Shown piece by piece: positions 53,179 to 60,774 of a stretch of 62,586 nucleotides of DNA; position 1 is the stretch's first letter; every line of letters begins with the position of its first letter. The position numbers and the translations under genes were made by a program. This stretch comes from Bacillus sp. M6-12 (GTDB lineage: Bacteria; Bacillota; Bacilli; Bacillales; DSM-1321). Where the stretch lies: contig NZ_PGVF01000034.1 of assembly GCF_002860285.1 (NCBI RefSeq), positions 1 through 62,586 of the forward strand. Direction: 5' to 3'. The notes under the pieces were generated by a model. It did no database searches and had not been told where the DNA came from. It saw only the letters and a list, made by a program, of their open reading frames with translations.

Positions 53179-53266
53179 ACTTGCAGCTGGCTGGCATTGC
53201 ATTTTTGCTTTAGCCCCTTTAGCTTTGCGCCTTACCTTTTCAGGTAGTTTGCCCGTTTTATTGGCA
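53179..53266 (-). ncRNA. Cyclic di-GMP-I (GEMM) riboswitch, minus strand
   Basis: Read on the minus strand: CGGGCAAACTACCTGAAAAG, then GGCGCAAAGCTAAAGGGGCT, and the closing GCCAGCCAGCTGC. This is the same core as the plus-strand copy at 35634-35726, diverged in the variable stems. It lies upstream of the two microproteins, the DUF5317-like gene and the GGDEF/HD-GYP gene. An AGATAAAAG/CTTTTATCT hairpin follows, which may be part of the expression platform. Confidence 0.9.
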
Positions 53267-53561
53267 TGTTCAATAGGAAGAATTTATAAGTGAACCTTTA
53301 GTACTACTCCTACTATGAGTATATGGTAAAATAGTCACAAATAAAAGAAAGAAAAATCGTCATATTCCGACTATTGAGATTTTTTTTGAACAAATTTAGC
53401 TGTTTTTATAAGATTTACTGTTTACTACTAAAGAAACAATGCGAGAATTGACAAACTATGACAATTATTGTCTTCTATTTGTCGTTCATATACAGGGGAA
53501 AAGGACTATGAAATTAAAAGAAGAATGAGTAAGCCAGGAAACGCTTGAACTAGAAAATGTA
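53267..53561. other. Divergent promoter region
   Basis: Holds the promoter of the minus-strand riboswitch transcript and the leader of the plus-strand DUF1835 gene. GACAATTATTGTC at 53460-53472 is a perfect 13-base palindrome overlapping a TTGACA-like element and is a candidate operator. Confidence 0.4.
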
Positions 53562-54524
53562 TTGAGTGGTTTGACGACATTGTTTTTGAAAATAAAATGG
53601 AATCTAAGTTGTCAAAATTTTAAGCGGAAATGGATGTGTATACTATTGGTATTTGAACACTCAATTTATGAGGAACGGGAAAGACCTTATAAAAAGGCAC
53701 ATATTCTCTTCGGTCTCTCCCAAGGGGGCAGCTTGAAAGCGGCACTTAAGGACTTGAACTTAACCGGGGAAGAAAAAGTGATCTCCTTCCCTGACATTTT
53801 CTCGGTCGGACCTATTACGAATATGCATACTGAAGCGGGTCTTAAAGCGAGATATAGCTGGGTAAAGAAAAACTTCCATCATCCTTCAGCCGATTTTCAT
53901 GAGTTCACCGAAATGTCCGTCCAAGCAGTTCGCCAGATCGAGTCACTGCCAGATAGAATTCCAATTACCATTTGGTACGCAAGCAATGCTCACGAACAAA
54001 TAGGCCTCAGATATGTCATGCATTTATTGCGTGAGAAAACAAACGAGGTCTTTGTTATCAACACTAAGAATACCTTTGAGGAATATTTCAATAGCCCTGA
54101 CCTTCATTATAGTGTTTTGCATTCTGGGGAGATATCTCCTGAAAAGTTAACAATTATTTATAAAAGAAACGCATTTAAACATCGTTTGTCAATGCAGGAT
54201 AGACTGCGGCTGAACAAGGAATGGCTGTATCTGGCTTCCACAACAGAGTTATTACGAATTTGGCGGGCTGGGGAAATATCAAGTGTCCCCGAGAATTATT
54301 TTGACAGCTTCATAGTTGAAAGAGCAAAATATCTCCACAGTAAACGTGGGCCAAAAGATTTTATGAAATCAGCCAGATTAATTGGCGAGGTTTTAGGCCA
54401 TCTTGATCAATATGTCGGTGATGAATTTTTAGAATACAGGCTTAAATCCCTCATTGACCAAAGAGTTTTTGAGTTTGAGGGCAGTTTGAAGTCTATGAGG
54501 CATTATAGTGTTAGGCTTACTTAA
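53562..54524 (+). CDS. DUF1835/DUF3658 protein, N-terminus uncertain
   Basis: Up to 320 residues. The well-conserved part starts around residue 43 (YKKAHILFGLSQGGSLKAAL) and contains GEEKVISFPDIFSVGPITNM and TIWYASNAHEQIGLRYVMHL, typical of DUF1835. The C-terminal part (LRLNKEWLYLASTTELLRIW, VGDEFLEYRLKSLID) matches the usual DUF3658 partner. The first 40 codons (from TTG at 53562) have odd composition, no ribosome site and do not resemble the usual N-terminal helical region. The true start may be the ATG at 53634 or later, or the 5' end may have decayed. Function of the family is unknown. Confidence 0.72.
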   Translation: MSGLTTLFLKIKWNLSCQNFKRKWMCILLVFEHSIYEERERPYKKAHILFGLSQGGSLKAALKDLNLTGEEKVISFPDIFSVGPITNMHTEAGLKARYSWVKKNFHHPSADFHEFTEMSVQAVRQIESLPDRIPITIWYASNAHEQIGLRYVMHLLREKTNEVFVINTKNTFEEYFNSPDLHYSVLHSGEISPEKLTIIYKRNAFKHRLSMQDRLRLNKEWLYLASTTELLRIWRAGEISSVPENYFDSFIVERAKYLHSKRGPKDFMKSARLIGEVLGHLDQYVGDEFLEYRLKSLIDQRVFEFEGSLKSMRHYSVRLT

Positions 54525-54597
54525 ATTACGTAACGAATATTTGACGACTCGCATGCTCTTACATATAATAAAATTATAAATCTTAATATCCATCTTC

Positions 54598-54717
54598 CTT
54601 TAAGGGGAGTAGCTATACAGCAAAGCCGTCAGCACAGGAACTAATCCTCGGCTTTGTTGGGCAACAAATGTTGCTTGCGAGACCTTACCGATTATTTGGT
54701 GAGGTCTTTTTATTTTT
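54598..54717 (+). ncRNA. Manganese (yybP-ykoY) riboswitch with terminator
   Basis: The conserved loop AAGGGGAGTAGC opens the motif and the closing strand GCGAGACCTTACC pairs back to the start. The central arm GCAAAGCCG/CGGCTTTGTTG is also present. AGACCTTACC can instead pair with GGTGAGGTCT to form a terminator followed by TTTTTATTTTT (54680-54717). This is the standard layout of an ON switch in which bound Mn2+ prevents termination. Confidence 0.85.
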
Positions 54718-54757
54718 AAGGCGTTATAACCAAATATCGGTTATAACGCCTTTTTCA
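54718..54757 (+). terminator. Second terminator directly behind the Mn switch
   Basis: AAGGCGTTATAACC and GGTTATAACGCCTT form a perfect 14-base stem followed by TTTC. Its arms start where the riboswitch terminator ends. Confidence 0.8.
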
Positions 54758-54808
54758 CACAACATTATCTGAAATTAATACCAGTAGACGCAAAGGAGGT
54801 TCATTTCG

Positions 54809-55438
54809 TTGAAGAATTATCGGGAACTTGCCAGCAGTGTGATCATTGACAGCAGTAAAAACAAATTAATGGGTTATGATGAATCGCTTGAATTAGCAGG
54901 AGAAGGAAGAAGTGCTTTTGTCTTTAGAATTAAGGAAACAGATAAAGCGATTAAGGTATTTTTCCCGCAATTTTTTCATATTGCTAAAGAGGAATCAGAA
55001 ATTTACAAAATGCTTAAAGGAAACCCTTATTATCCAGAATTGTTTGAGTCAGGATCGAATTATTTGGTTATAGATTATATCCAGGGACTAACCCTTTTTC
55101 AATGTATTACAAGGGGGATTCCGATAACCTCGGAACAAATAACCGAAATTGATGCAGCCCTGAATTCAGCAAGGAAAAAAGACTTGAATCCATCTGACAT
55201 ACACTTGCGGAACATCTTAATCACTGCAGACAACAAAATAAAGCTTATTGATGTGGCACGATTTAGGCAAGCAAAGAATTGCAGCCAATGGAGTGATCTG
55301 AAAGTGGCTTTTCACAAGTTTTATTCAAAGCCTTACTTTCCCAAACGTATTCCTGAATATTTACTCAATGCGGTTGCGGCTCTTTATAAGAAAAATCTTA
55401 TTCCCGGTATGCATTTAAAGGAAAAGATAATTAATTAA
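54809..55438 (+). CDS. YrzF-like serine/threonine protein kinase-like protein
   Basis: A 209-residue minimal kinase fold. A glycine-rich start (ELAGEGRSAFVFRI), the ATP-binding Lys in KAIKVFFPQF, a hinge YLVIDYIQGLTLFQ, a catalytic-loop-like DLNPSDIHLRNILIT and a metal-binding segment KLIDVARF (in place of DFG) are visible. It resembles B. subtilis YrzF (215 residues). Because the loop sequence departs from HRDxxxxN, activity is uncertain. The TTG at 54809 has AAAGGAGG nine bases upstream. It is the first gene after the Mn-type riboswitch. Confidence 0.75.
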   Translation: MKNYRELASSVIIDSSKNKLMGYDESLELAGEGRSAFVFRIKETDKAIKVFFPQFFHIAKEESEIYKMLKGNPYYPELFESGSNYLVIDYIQGLTLFQCITRGIPITSEQITEIDAALNSARKKDLNPSDIHLRNILITADNKIKLIDVARFRQAKNCSQWSDLKVAFHKFYSKPYFPKRIPEYLLNAVAALYKKNLIPGMHLKEKIIN

Positions 55439-55505
55439 AGGGTATGCTGAAAGCGTTATCCACTATGTTTCTGCAATGTATAATTTCATCTTGGAGGGAA
55501 AATAA

Positions 55506-55952
55506 ATGAAAAAACTCATTACTATGATAAGTATTACAGCTTTGGCCATATTGAGCGGCTGCTCCATCTTAGGTGAAGTAAATAATACTCTTGAATATGC
55601 AAATACGGCCACGGGATACATCGGTACAGCCCAAAGATTTGCAGAGGAGATTCCGGGGCTTGCTGAGAAAGCAGTAACCAGTACGGAAGCAGCACAGAAC
55701 CTTGAAAATGAACTTCAGGCAATGAAACAAGAAATAGCAGCTTTTAATAAAACAGATGCTCCTGCCATAGCAAAAGATATTCATAACCAAATCGTGGGTG
55801 CAAATAAGAAACTGGAGGCGGGAATAGATTCATACTTGGAAAATGTTGAAAACGGAAAACTCGATCCTGCCTTTCTTGAGGATTCTCAAATCCTCAAGAC
55901 GATTAGCGAACTGAATACTTTAGTAAACCAAATCGAAAGTCTTGGAAACTAG
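55506..55952 (+). CDS. DUF6376-like lipoprotein
   Basis: A 148-residue lipoprotein. The lipobox LSGCSIL places the lipidated Cys at residue 19. The mature part is helical (VNNTLEYANTATGYIGTAQR, then FAEEIPGLAEKAV) and ends in NTLVNQIESLGN. This fits DUF6376 lipoproteins of Bacillus as I recall them. Function is unknown. Strong GGAGGG upstream, and a terminator follows. Confidence 0.75.
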   Translation: MKKLITMISITALAILSGCSILGEVNNTLEYANTATGYIGTAQRFAEEIPGLAEKAVTSTEAAQNLENELQAMKQEIAAFNKTDAPAIAKDIHNQIVGANKKLEAGIDSYLENVENGKLDPAFLEDSQILKTISELNTLVNQIESLGN

Positions 55953-55958
55953 AATGGG

Positions 55959-55989
55959 AAGCTTGCTGAAGGCAACAGCAAGCTTTTTT
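55959..55989 (+). terminator. Terminator of the lipoprotein gene
   Basis: AAGCTTGCTG and CAGCAAGCTT pair around AAGGCAA, followed by TTTTT. Confidence 0.8.
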
Positions 55990-56136
55990 ATTGTTTACCA
56001 GGAAATTATAAAATTCTCGAGGTTTGAACTAGCTACAGCGCCGAGCCCCAACAGCCATAAATATTAATTGAGAAATTTACGTTTATCAGCAGAACAGGAG
56101 TTTAGCCTGAATGTTATAGAGGAATAAAGTGGAAGG

Positions 56137-56265
56137 ATGCTGTTTTTTAATCAAGCAAAGGAGTCCGGCCTCCATAATGCCGAAGCAGCGATAATAAACT
56201 TTCAAACCGAATCAATAAAATTAAAGAAACTTATGCAAAATGATAATATATTAGAAAACTTCTAA
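56137..56265 (+). CDS. Possible small soluble protein
   Basis: A 42-residue frame starting ATG at 56137 (MLFFNQAKESGLHNAEAAII, then NFQTESIKLKKLMQNDNILE). Composition looks protein-like. GGAAGG abuts the start codon, which is too close for an ideal ribosome site. It lies just ahead of the HTH gene and might be its partner. No family is recognised. Confidence 0.35.
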   Translation: MLFFNQAKESGLHNAEAAIINFQTESIKLKKLMQNDNILENF

Positions 56266-56280
56266 GAAAAATGTGGTGAA

Positions 56281-56514
56281 ATGATGTATCTTTCAGTAAA
56301 AGAAACAGCCGAGTTCCTATCGATGCCCGAAACGGGCGTACTGAGCCTAATACAGCAAAAACGAATTCGCGCTGTTCATGATGGAGTTCAATATCTGATC
56401 AATAAAGAACAATTCAATAATCATATTGAACAAATGGAAAAGTACAAAAAATTATTTGAAGAATGGAAGAACGAGCCGCTGCCTGAAGATATAGACGTAA
56501 AGGACGAGGATTGA
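56281..56514 (+). CDS. Small helix-turn-helix (excisionase-type) protein
   Basis: A 77-residue protein. The N-terminal 50 residues form a MerR/excisionase-like winged HTH (YLSVKETAEFLSMPETGVLS, then LIQQKRIRAVHDGVQYLINK), followed by an acidic tail ending EDIDVKDED. It probably binds DNA or regulates a neighbour. No integrase or phage genes are present, so it is not part of a prophage here. The start is either ATG 56281 or the next codon. Confidence 0.75.
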   Translation: MMYLSVKETAEFLSMPETGVLSLIQQKRIRAVHDGVQYLINKEQFNNHIEQMEKYKKLFEEWKNEPLPEDIDVKDED

Positions 56515-56759
56515 GGACGAGGAATTCATTTGTTTCGAGCCAATATTAGGGGGGATTTCAAAAATAATGAATTCCCTTCAGCCATTTTTTTCATAACATA
56601 CCAAAACAAGGGGCTGCTGTATTTTCAAAGAAATGCAGTATAGTCCAGCAATAAATCCTGATTTCCACTATTTCACTAGTGTATAAATGAACTTTTTGTG
56701 ACATCTAGTTTTAACAATTGATTCTTATTCCGGAACTTCATATGATAGAGGAGAAGGAC

Positions 56760-56776
56760 TTGTGAAGTGTTTAACA
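56760..56776. promoter_or_regulatory. Rex-like operator 1 before qoxA
   Basis: TTGTGAAGTGTTTAACA agrees with the Rex consensus TTGTGAA-N4-TTCACAA except at the C of the second half and the final A. Rex is the NADH/NAD+ redox repressor of respiration genes in Firmicutes. Confidence 0.55.
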
Positions 56777-56796
56777 TTTTCCAGTTAACTCTAAGT

Positions 56797-56813
56797 TTGT
56801 GAAATATTTAACA
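56797..56813. promoter_or_regulatory. Rex-like operator 2 before qoxA
   Basis: TTGTGAAATATTTAACA repeats the first box 37 bases further on, again with a perfect left half-site and TTAACA on the right. Confidence 0.6.
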
Positions 56814-56845
56814 TTTATTTTTTATATTTTAGAAAGGGGTACTCT

Positions 56846-57823
56846 ATGAAGATTAAATGGGTTTTTCTGTCGATAATTTTAACAATTGCCACAGTGCTAA
56901 CAGGTTGTGAACCTCTATTGGTTCTAGATCCTAAAGGACCTCAAGCGCAAACCCAAGCTGATGACATCATGTTATCTATTTGGATTATGTCAGGTATTGT
57001 CGTTGTGGTTTTTGCAATTTTGGCTTTTATGTTAATAAAATACCGCGCATCTAAACAAATTAAAGATTATGAACCGCCACATATTGAAGGAAGTTTCATT
57101 GTTGAAGCCCTTTGTATTGGAATTCCAGTAATTATCGTTATTTTCCTATCCATTATGTCCGTTAAATCCAACTATGAAGTTGAGGCAACACCAAAAGGTT
57201 ATGAAGATAAAAAACCATTAGTTGTTTATGCTTCATCATCTGATTGGAAATGGCATTTTAGTTATCCGGAAGAAAATATCGAAACTGTAAACTATTTGTA
57301 CATTCCAACTGACCGGGCGCTTGAATTCAAACTTTATTCTTACGGACCAATCACAAGTTTCTGGATTCCGCAGCTTGGCGGACAAAAATATGCAATGAGT
57401 GACATGGTTACCACGTTGCACTTAGCGGCTGACGCTCCAGGAGAATACATGGGCCGAAATGCCAATTTCAGCGGAAAAGGCACCGCCGAAAATGTGTTTG
57501 ACGTTACAGCAATGCCGCAAGCTGAATTTGACGAATGGGTTGATGAAGTGAAAGCTACTGCAAAACCATTGTCTGAAGAAAAATTTAATGAGCTATTAGA
57601 ACCAGGTCATCTTGGAAAGTCTACTTACACTGGAACTCATCTAGATTTCAGCCCGCCTCCATCATCGGAAAATGGCGGACATGATCATGGACCAAGCAAC
57701 TCTGATTCAGAAGATAAAGAACATGCTGACCATGATTCCGAGAAGCATTCAGAACACGAAAATCATTCAGAACACGAAAACCATACAGAACACGAAAACC
57801 ATACAGAACACGAAAACCATTAA
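56846..57823 (+). CDS. qoxA: Cytochrome aa3-600 quinol oxidase subunit II (QoxA) with His-rich tail
   Basis: A 325-residue lipoprotein subunit of the menaquinol oxidase. The lipobox gives Cys21 (VLTGCEP), followed by two membrane helices (about 45-66 and 87-108) and a cupredoxin-like outer domain (VVYASSSDWKWHFSYPEENI, then SFWIPQLGGQKYAM) that lacks the CuA cysteines, as in quinol oxidases. The last 50 residues are unusual: 13 histidines with many Asp/Glu, including four tandem (S/T)EHENH units. The tail lies outside the membrane. It is the first gene of qoxABCD, behind two Rex-like boxes. Confidence 0.93.
   Translation: MKIKWVFLSIILTIATVLTGCEPLLVLDPKGPQAQTQADDIMLSIWIMSGIVVVVFAILAFMLIKYRASKQIKDYEPPHIEGSFIVEALCIGIPVIIVIFLSIMSVKSNYEVEATPKGYEDKKPLVVYASSSDWKWHFSYPEENIETVNYLYIPTDRALEFKLYSYGPITSFWIPQLGGQKYAMSDMVTTLHLAADAPGEYMGRNANFSGKGTAENVFDVTAMPQAEFDEWVDEVKATAKPLSEEKFNELLEPGHLGKSTYTGTHLDFSPPPSSENGGHDHGPSNSDSEDKEHADHDSEKHSEHENHSEHENHTEHENHTEHENH
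57749..57820 (+). repeat. Four 18-base tandem repeats in qoxA
   Basis: The unit ACAGAACACGAAAACCAT occurs four times in a row with one or two changes in the first copies. It encodes the hexapeptide (S/T)EHENH and runs up to the stop codon. Confidence 0.9.
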
Positions 57824-57898
57824 TATTTTACTAGTTTGATAAGCAGCTAGTTTCTCTTTTGAAGAAATAATATAATTCCTGAAAGGAGTAACAAACGC

Positions 57899-59848
57899 AT
57901 GGAGTTTTTTGAACGATTTGCGGTTCCCCATCCCAGTCCTGCGATATACGCATCTATGGTTGCTATAGGCCTAACGGGTCTAGCCGTTCTTGCTGGATTA
58001 ACCTATTTTAAAAAATGGGGCTATTTATGGCGTGAGTGGCTGACAACAGTCGACCACAAACGTATCGGTATAATGTATCTAATATCTGCTTTGCTTATGT
58101 TATTCCGCGGTGGAGTCGACGCGATTATGCTTCGCGCACAGCTTGCCACTCCTGATGCAAAGCTGCTCGATGCTCAGCACTATAATGAAATTTTCACAAC
58201 ACATGGGGTCGTTATGATCCTGTTTATGGCAATGCCATTCATCATGGCCTTAATGAACTTTGTTGTTCCATTACAAATTGGAGCTCGTGATGTAGCATTC
58301 CCGCGTTTAAACGCATTAAGCTTCTGGCTGTTCTTTATGGGAGCGATGCTATTCAACATCTCTTTCGTAGTCGGTGGTTCTCCTGATGCAGGCTGGACTT
58401 CTTACTTCCCGCTTGCAGGAAACGACTTCAGTGAATCAGTGGGAACAAATTATTATATGATTGCTATTCAGATAGCAGGTATTGGTACATTGATGACCGG
58501 TATCAACTTTATGACTACTATTCTTAAAATGAGAGCACCAGGCATGACATTGATGAAAATGCCAATGTTCACATGGTCTTCACTTGTTGCAAACCTTATC
58601 ATCGTATTTGCATTCCCTGTACTGACAGTGGCGCTTGCAATGGGTACCATGGACCGTCTCTTTGGAACAAATTTCTTTACAACAGATAACGGTGGTATGG
58701 ATATGCTTTGGGCTAACCTGTTCTGGGTTTGGGGACATCCTGAGGTTTATATCTTGATCTTGCCTTCATTTGGTATTTACAGTGAGATTATCTCAACATT
58801 TGCTCGCCGTAACCTGTATGGATATAAGTCAATGGTATATTCTATGGTTGTTATTGCAGCATACTCCTTCTTGGTATGGGCTCACCACTTCTTCACAATG
58901 GGCCAGGGAGCATTAACCAATAGTATCTTCTCGATTACTACAATGGCTATTGCCGTACCGACAGGGGTTAAAATTTTCAACTGGCTGTTCACACTTTATA
59001 AAGGAAAAATTGAATTTACTACTCCAATGCTATATGCAATCCTATTCATTCCGCTTTTCACATTGGGTGGAGTTACCGGGGTTATGCTTGCGATGTCAGC
59101 GGCCGACTATCAGTACCATAATACAATGTTCTTAGTCGCTCACTTCCATAACGTAATTATACCGGGTGTAGTATTTGCTATGCTTGCTGGTCTCACTTAC
59201 TATTGGCCAAAAATGTTCGGCTTCATGCTGAATGAGAAAATCGGTAAATGGACAGCTTGGCTGCTATCAATTGGTTTCCTTTTAGCATTTATGCCGATGT
59301 ATATTACAGGTTTGGATGGCCAGGCACGACGCATGTACACATATTCCGAATCAACTGGATTTGGTCCATGGAATATGGTGTCATTTATCGGAGCCGCAAT
59401 TATGGCAATCGGATTTGTATTAATTGTATATAACGTGTACTATAGCACTCGTTACGCTTCAAGAGACATCGGGTCAGATCCATGGGATGCCCGTACTCTT
59501 GAGTGGGCAACTCATACTCCGGTACCGGAATATAACTTTGCCAAAGTTCCGCAAATAGATTCTATTGAAACTTTCTGGGATTCTAAAAAGAAAGGCCATG
59601 TCCTTTTCGCCAAAGGGAAAAACGAAAAGATTCACATGCCAAATAACAGCGGAATGCCGTTTATTATTGGCTGCATTTTCTTTGCGTGGGGCTTCTCATT
59701 TGTATTTGGACTTTGGGTTCCTTTGATTATCACAACTATAGGTATTTTTGTTACTATGGCTCTTCGTTCATTTGAGAAAGACCATGGGCACTATATTTCC
59801 GTTGAAGAAATAGAAGAGACTGAAACAAAATTGCGAGGTGCTAAATAA
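57899..59848 (+). CDS. qoxB: Cytochrome aa3-600 quinol oxidase subunit I (QoxB)
   Basis: A 649-residue haem-copper oxidase core subunit that reduces oxygen and pumps protons. Typical motifs are TVDHKRIGIMYL near the start, FTTHGVVMILF (low-spin haem His), FWVWGHPEVYILILPSFG (the cross-linked His-Tyr copper site), WAHHFFTMGQ and AHFHNVIIPG. About fourteen helices. Length is usual for QoxB. The ATG follows GAAAGGAG. The stop shares one base with the qoxC start. Confidence 0.95.
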   Translation: MEFFERFAVPHPSPAIYASMVAIGLTGLAVLAGLTYFKKWGYLWREWLTTVDHKRIGIMYLISALLMLFRGGVDAIMLRAQLATPDAKLLDAQHYNEIFTTHGVVMILFMAMPFIMALMNFVVPLQIGARDVAFPRLNALSFWLFFMGAMLFNISFVVGGSPDAGWTSYFPLAGNDFSESVGTNYYMIAIQIAGIGTLMTGINFMTTILKMRAPGMTLMKMPMFTWSSLVANLIIVFAFPVLTVALAMGTMDRLFGTNFFTTDNGGMDMLWANLFWVWGHPEVYILILPSFGIYSEIISTFARRNLYGYKSMVYSMVVIAAYSFLVWAHHFFTMGQGALTNSIFSITTMAIAVPTGVKIFNWLFTLYKGKIEFTTPMLYAILFIPLFTLGGVTGVMLAMSAADYQYHNTMFLVAHFHNVIIPGVVFAMLAGLTYYWPKMFGFMLNEKIGKWTAWLLSIGFLLAFMPMYITGLDGQARRMYTYSESTGFGPWNMVSFIGAAIMAIGFVLIVYNVYYSTRYASRDIGSDPWDARTLEWATHTPVPEYNFAKVPQIDSIETFWDSKKKGHVLFAKGKNEKIHMPNNSGMPFIIGCIFFAWGFSFVFGLWVPLIITTIGIFVTMALRSFEKDHGHYISVEEIEETETKLRGAK

Positions 59849-60444
59849 TGAAAATAGATAACTCGCTTCCACTTGAATATAGTACTGAAGAAAATCGCTT
59901 AAAAGTCTTAGGTTTCTGGATTTTCCTTGGGGCCGAAATCATGCTTTTCGGAACGCTTTTTGCTTCATATTTCACATTGGTGGATCGTACAGGCAGCGGT
60001 CCGGATGGAGCGGAGCTGTTTGAAATCGCTCCGGTTCTCATTGAAACTTTCTTGCTATTGGCAAGTAGTTTCACCATCGGGCTTGGTGTTCATGCCATGC
60101 GCCTCGGCAGACAAAAAGCGATGATGGCATTCTTTGGCATCACGCTTCTTCTAGGACTTGGCTTCTTGAGCGTTGAAATATATGATTTCGTTATGTATGT
60201 TCATGAAGGTGCGACAATTCAGACCAGTGCTTTCACATCGATCCTATTCACAACCTTAGGAACACATGGAGCACACGTTACACTTGGCTTTTTCTGGGGC
60301 TTATTTATTATCCTGCAGGTCAGAAAGCGCGGGCTTACTCCTGAAACAGCTAATAAATCATTCATTTTCTCACTTTACTGGCACTTCCTTGACGTAGTTT
60401 GGATCTTTATCTTTAGCTTCATCTACCTGAAAGGAATGATGTAA
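59848..60444 (+). CDS. qoxC: Cytochrome aa3-600 quinol oxidase subunit III (QoxC)
   Basis: A 198-residue subunit with five helices. LKVLGFWIFLGAEIMLFGTLFASYF, TTLGTHGAHVTLGFFWGLFII and LYWHFLDVVWIFIFSFIYL are the standard subunit III patterns. It starts on the last base of qoxB (TAATG), so translation is coupled. It stabilises the oxidase and its proton path. Confidence 0.94.
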   Translation: MKIDNSLPLEYSTEENRLKVLGFWIFLGAEIMLFGTLFASYFTLVDRTGSGPDGAELFEIAPVLIETFLLLASSFTIGLGVHAMRLGRQKAMMAFFGITLLLGLGFLSVEIYDFVMYVHEGATIQTSAFTSILFTTLGTHGAHVTLGFFWGLFIILQVRKRGLTPETANKSFIFSLYWHFLDVVWIFIFSFIYLKGMM

Positions 60445-60446
60445 AA

Positions 60447-60731
60447 ATGAAAGAACTATTTCCGGTAAAACAAGTAATTGGATTTGTTTTTTCCTTAATC
60501 CTGACTGCAGTTGCTCTAGCGGTATACTTTATGGACATGTCATTTACTGTGGGCATGACGATCCTGCTTGTAACAGCTTTTATTCAGGCAGGCCTTCAGC
60601 TGGTTGTATTTATGCATGCCGGTGAAACGGAGGATAAAGCTGCAATTTATACGAACATATACTACGGAGTGGCCATGGCATTAATTACCATACTGGGTAC
60701 ATTGCTATGTATGATCTGGGGTTATATTTGA
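60447..60731 (+). CDS. qoxD: Cytochrome aa3-600 quinol oxidase subunit IV (QoxD)
   Basis: A 94-residue subunit with three helices (QVIGFVFSLILTAVALAVYF; GMTILLVTAFIQAGLQLVVF with MHAGE; YYGVAMALITILGTLLCMIW). It is shorter at the N-terminus than B. subtilis QoxD (124) but complete in the membrane part. It begins two bases after qoxC and closes the operon before a strong terminator. Confidence 0.92.
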   Translation: MKELFPVKQVIGFVFSLILTAVALAVYFMDMSFTVGMTILLVTAFIQAGLQLVVFMHAGETEDKAAIYTNIYYGVAMALITILGTLLCMIWGYI

Positions 60732-60740
60732 TTCAAATAC

Positions 60741-60772
60741 AAAAGGAGTGCCGCATTGGCACTCCTTTTTTT
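60741..60772 (+). terminator. Terminator of qoxABCD
   Basis: AAAAGGAGTGCC and GGCACTCC pair around GCATT, followed by seven T. A group IIC intron starts three bases after the T run. Confidence 0.9.
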
Positions 60773-60774
60773 AG

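Larger units (their letters stand above)
56515..56845. other. Promoter and leader region of qoxABCD
   Basis: No gene. It contains the two Rex-like boxes described next and an AT-rich stretch with AAAGGGG as the qoxA ribosome site. Confidence 0.6.

Noticed and set aside
56281..56514. Prophage excisionase
   Set aside because: The HTH domain resembles excisionases, but no integrase, attachment site or phage structural genes are in the window.
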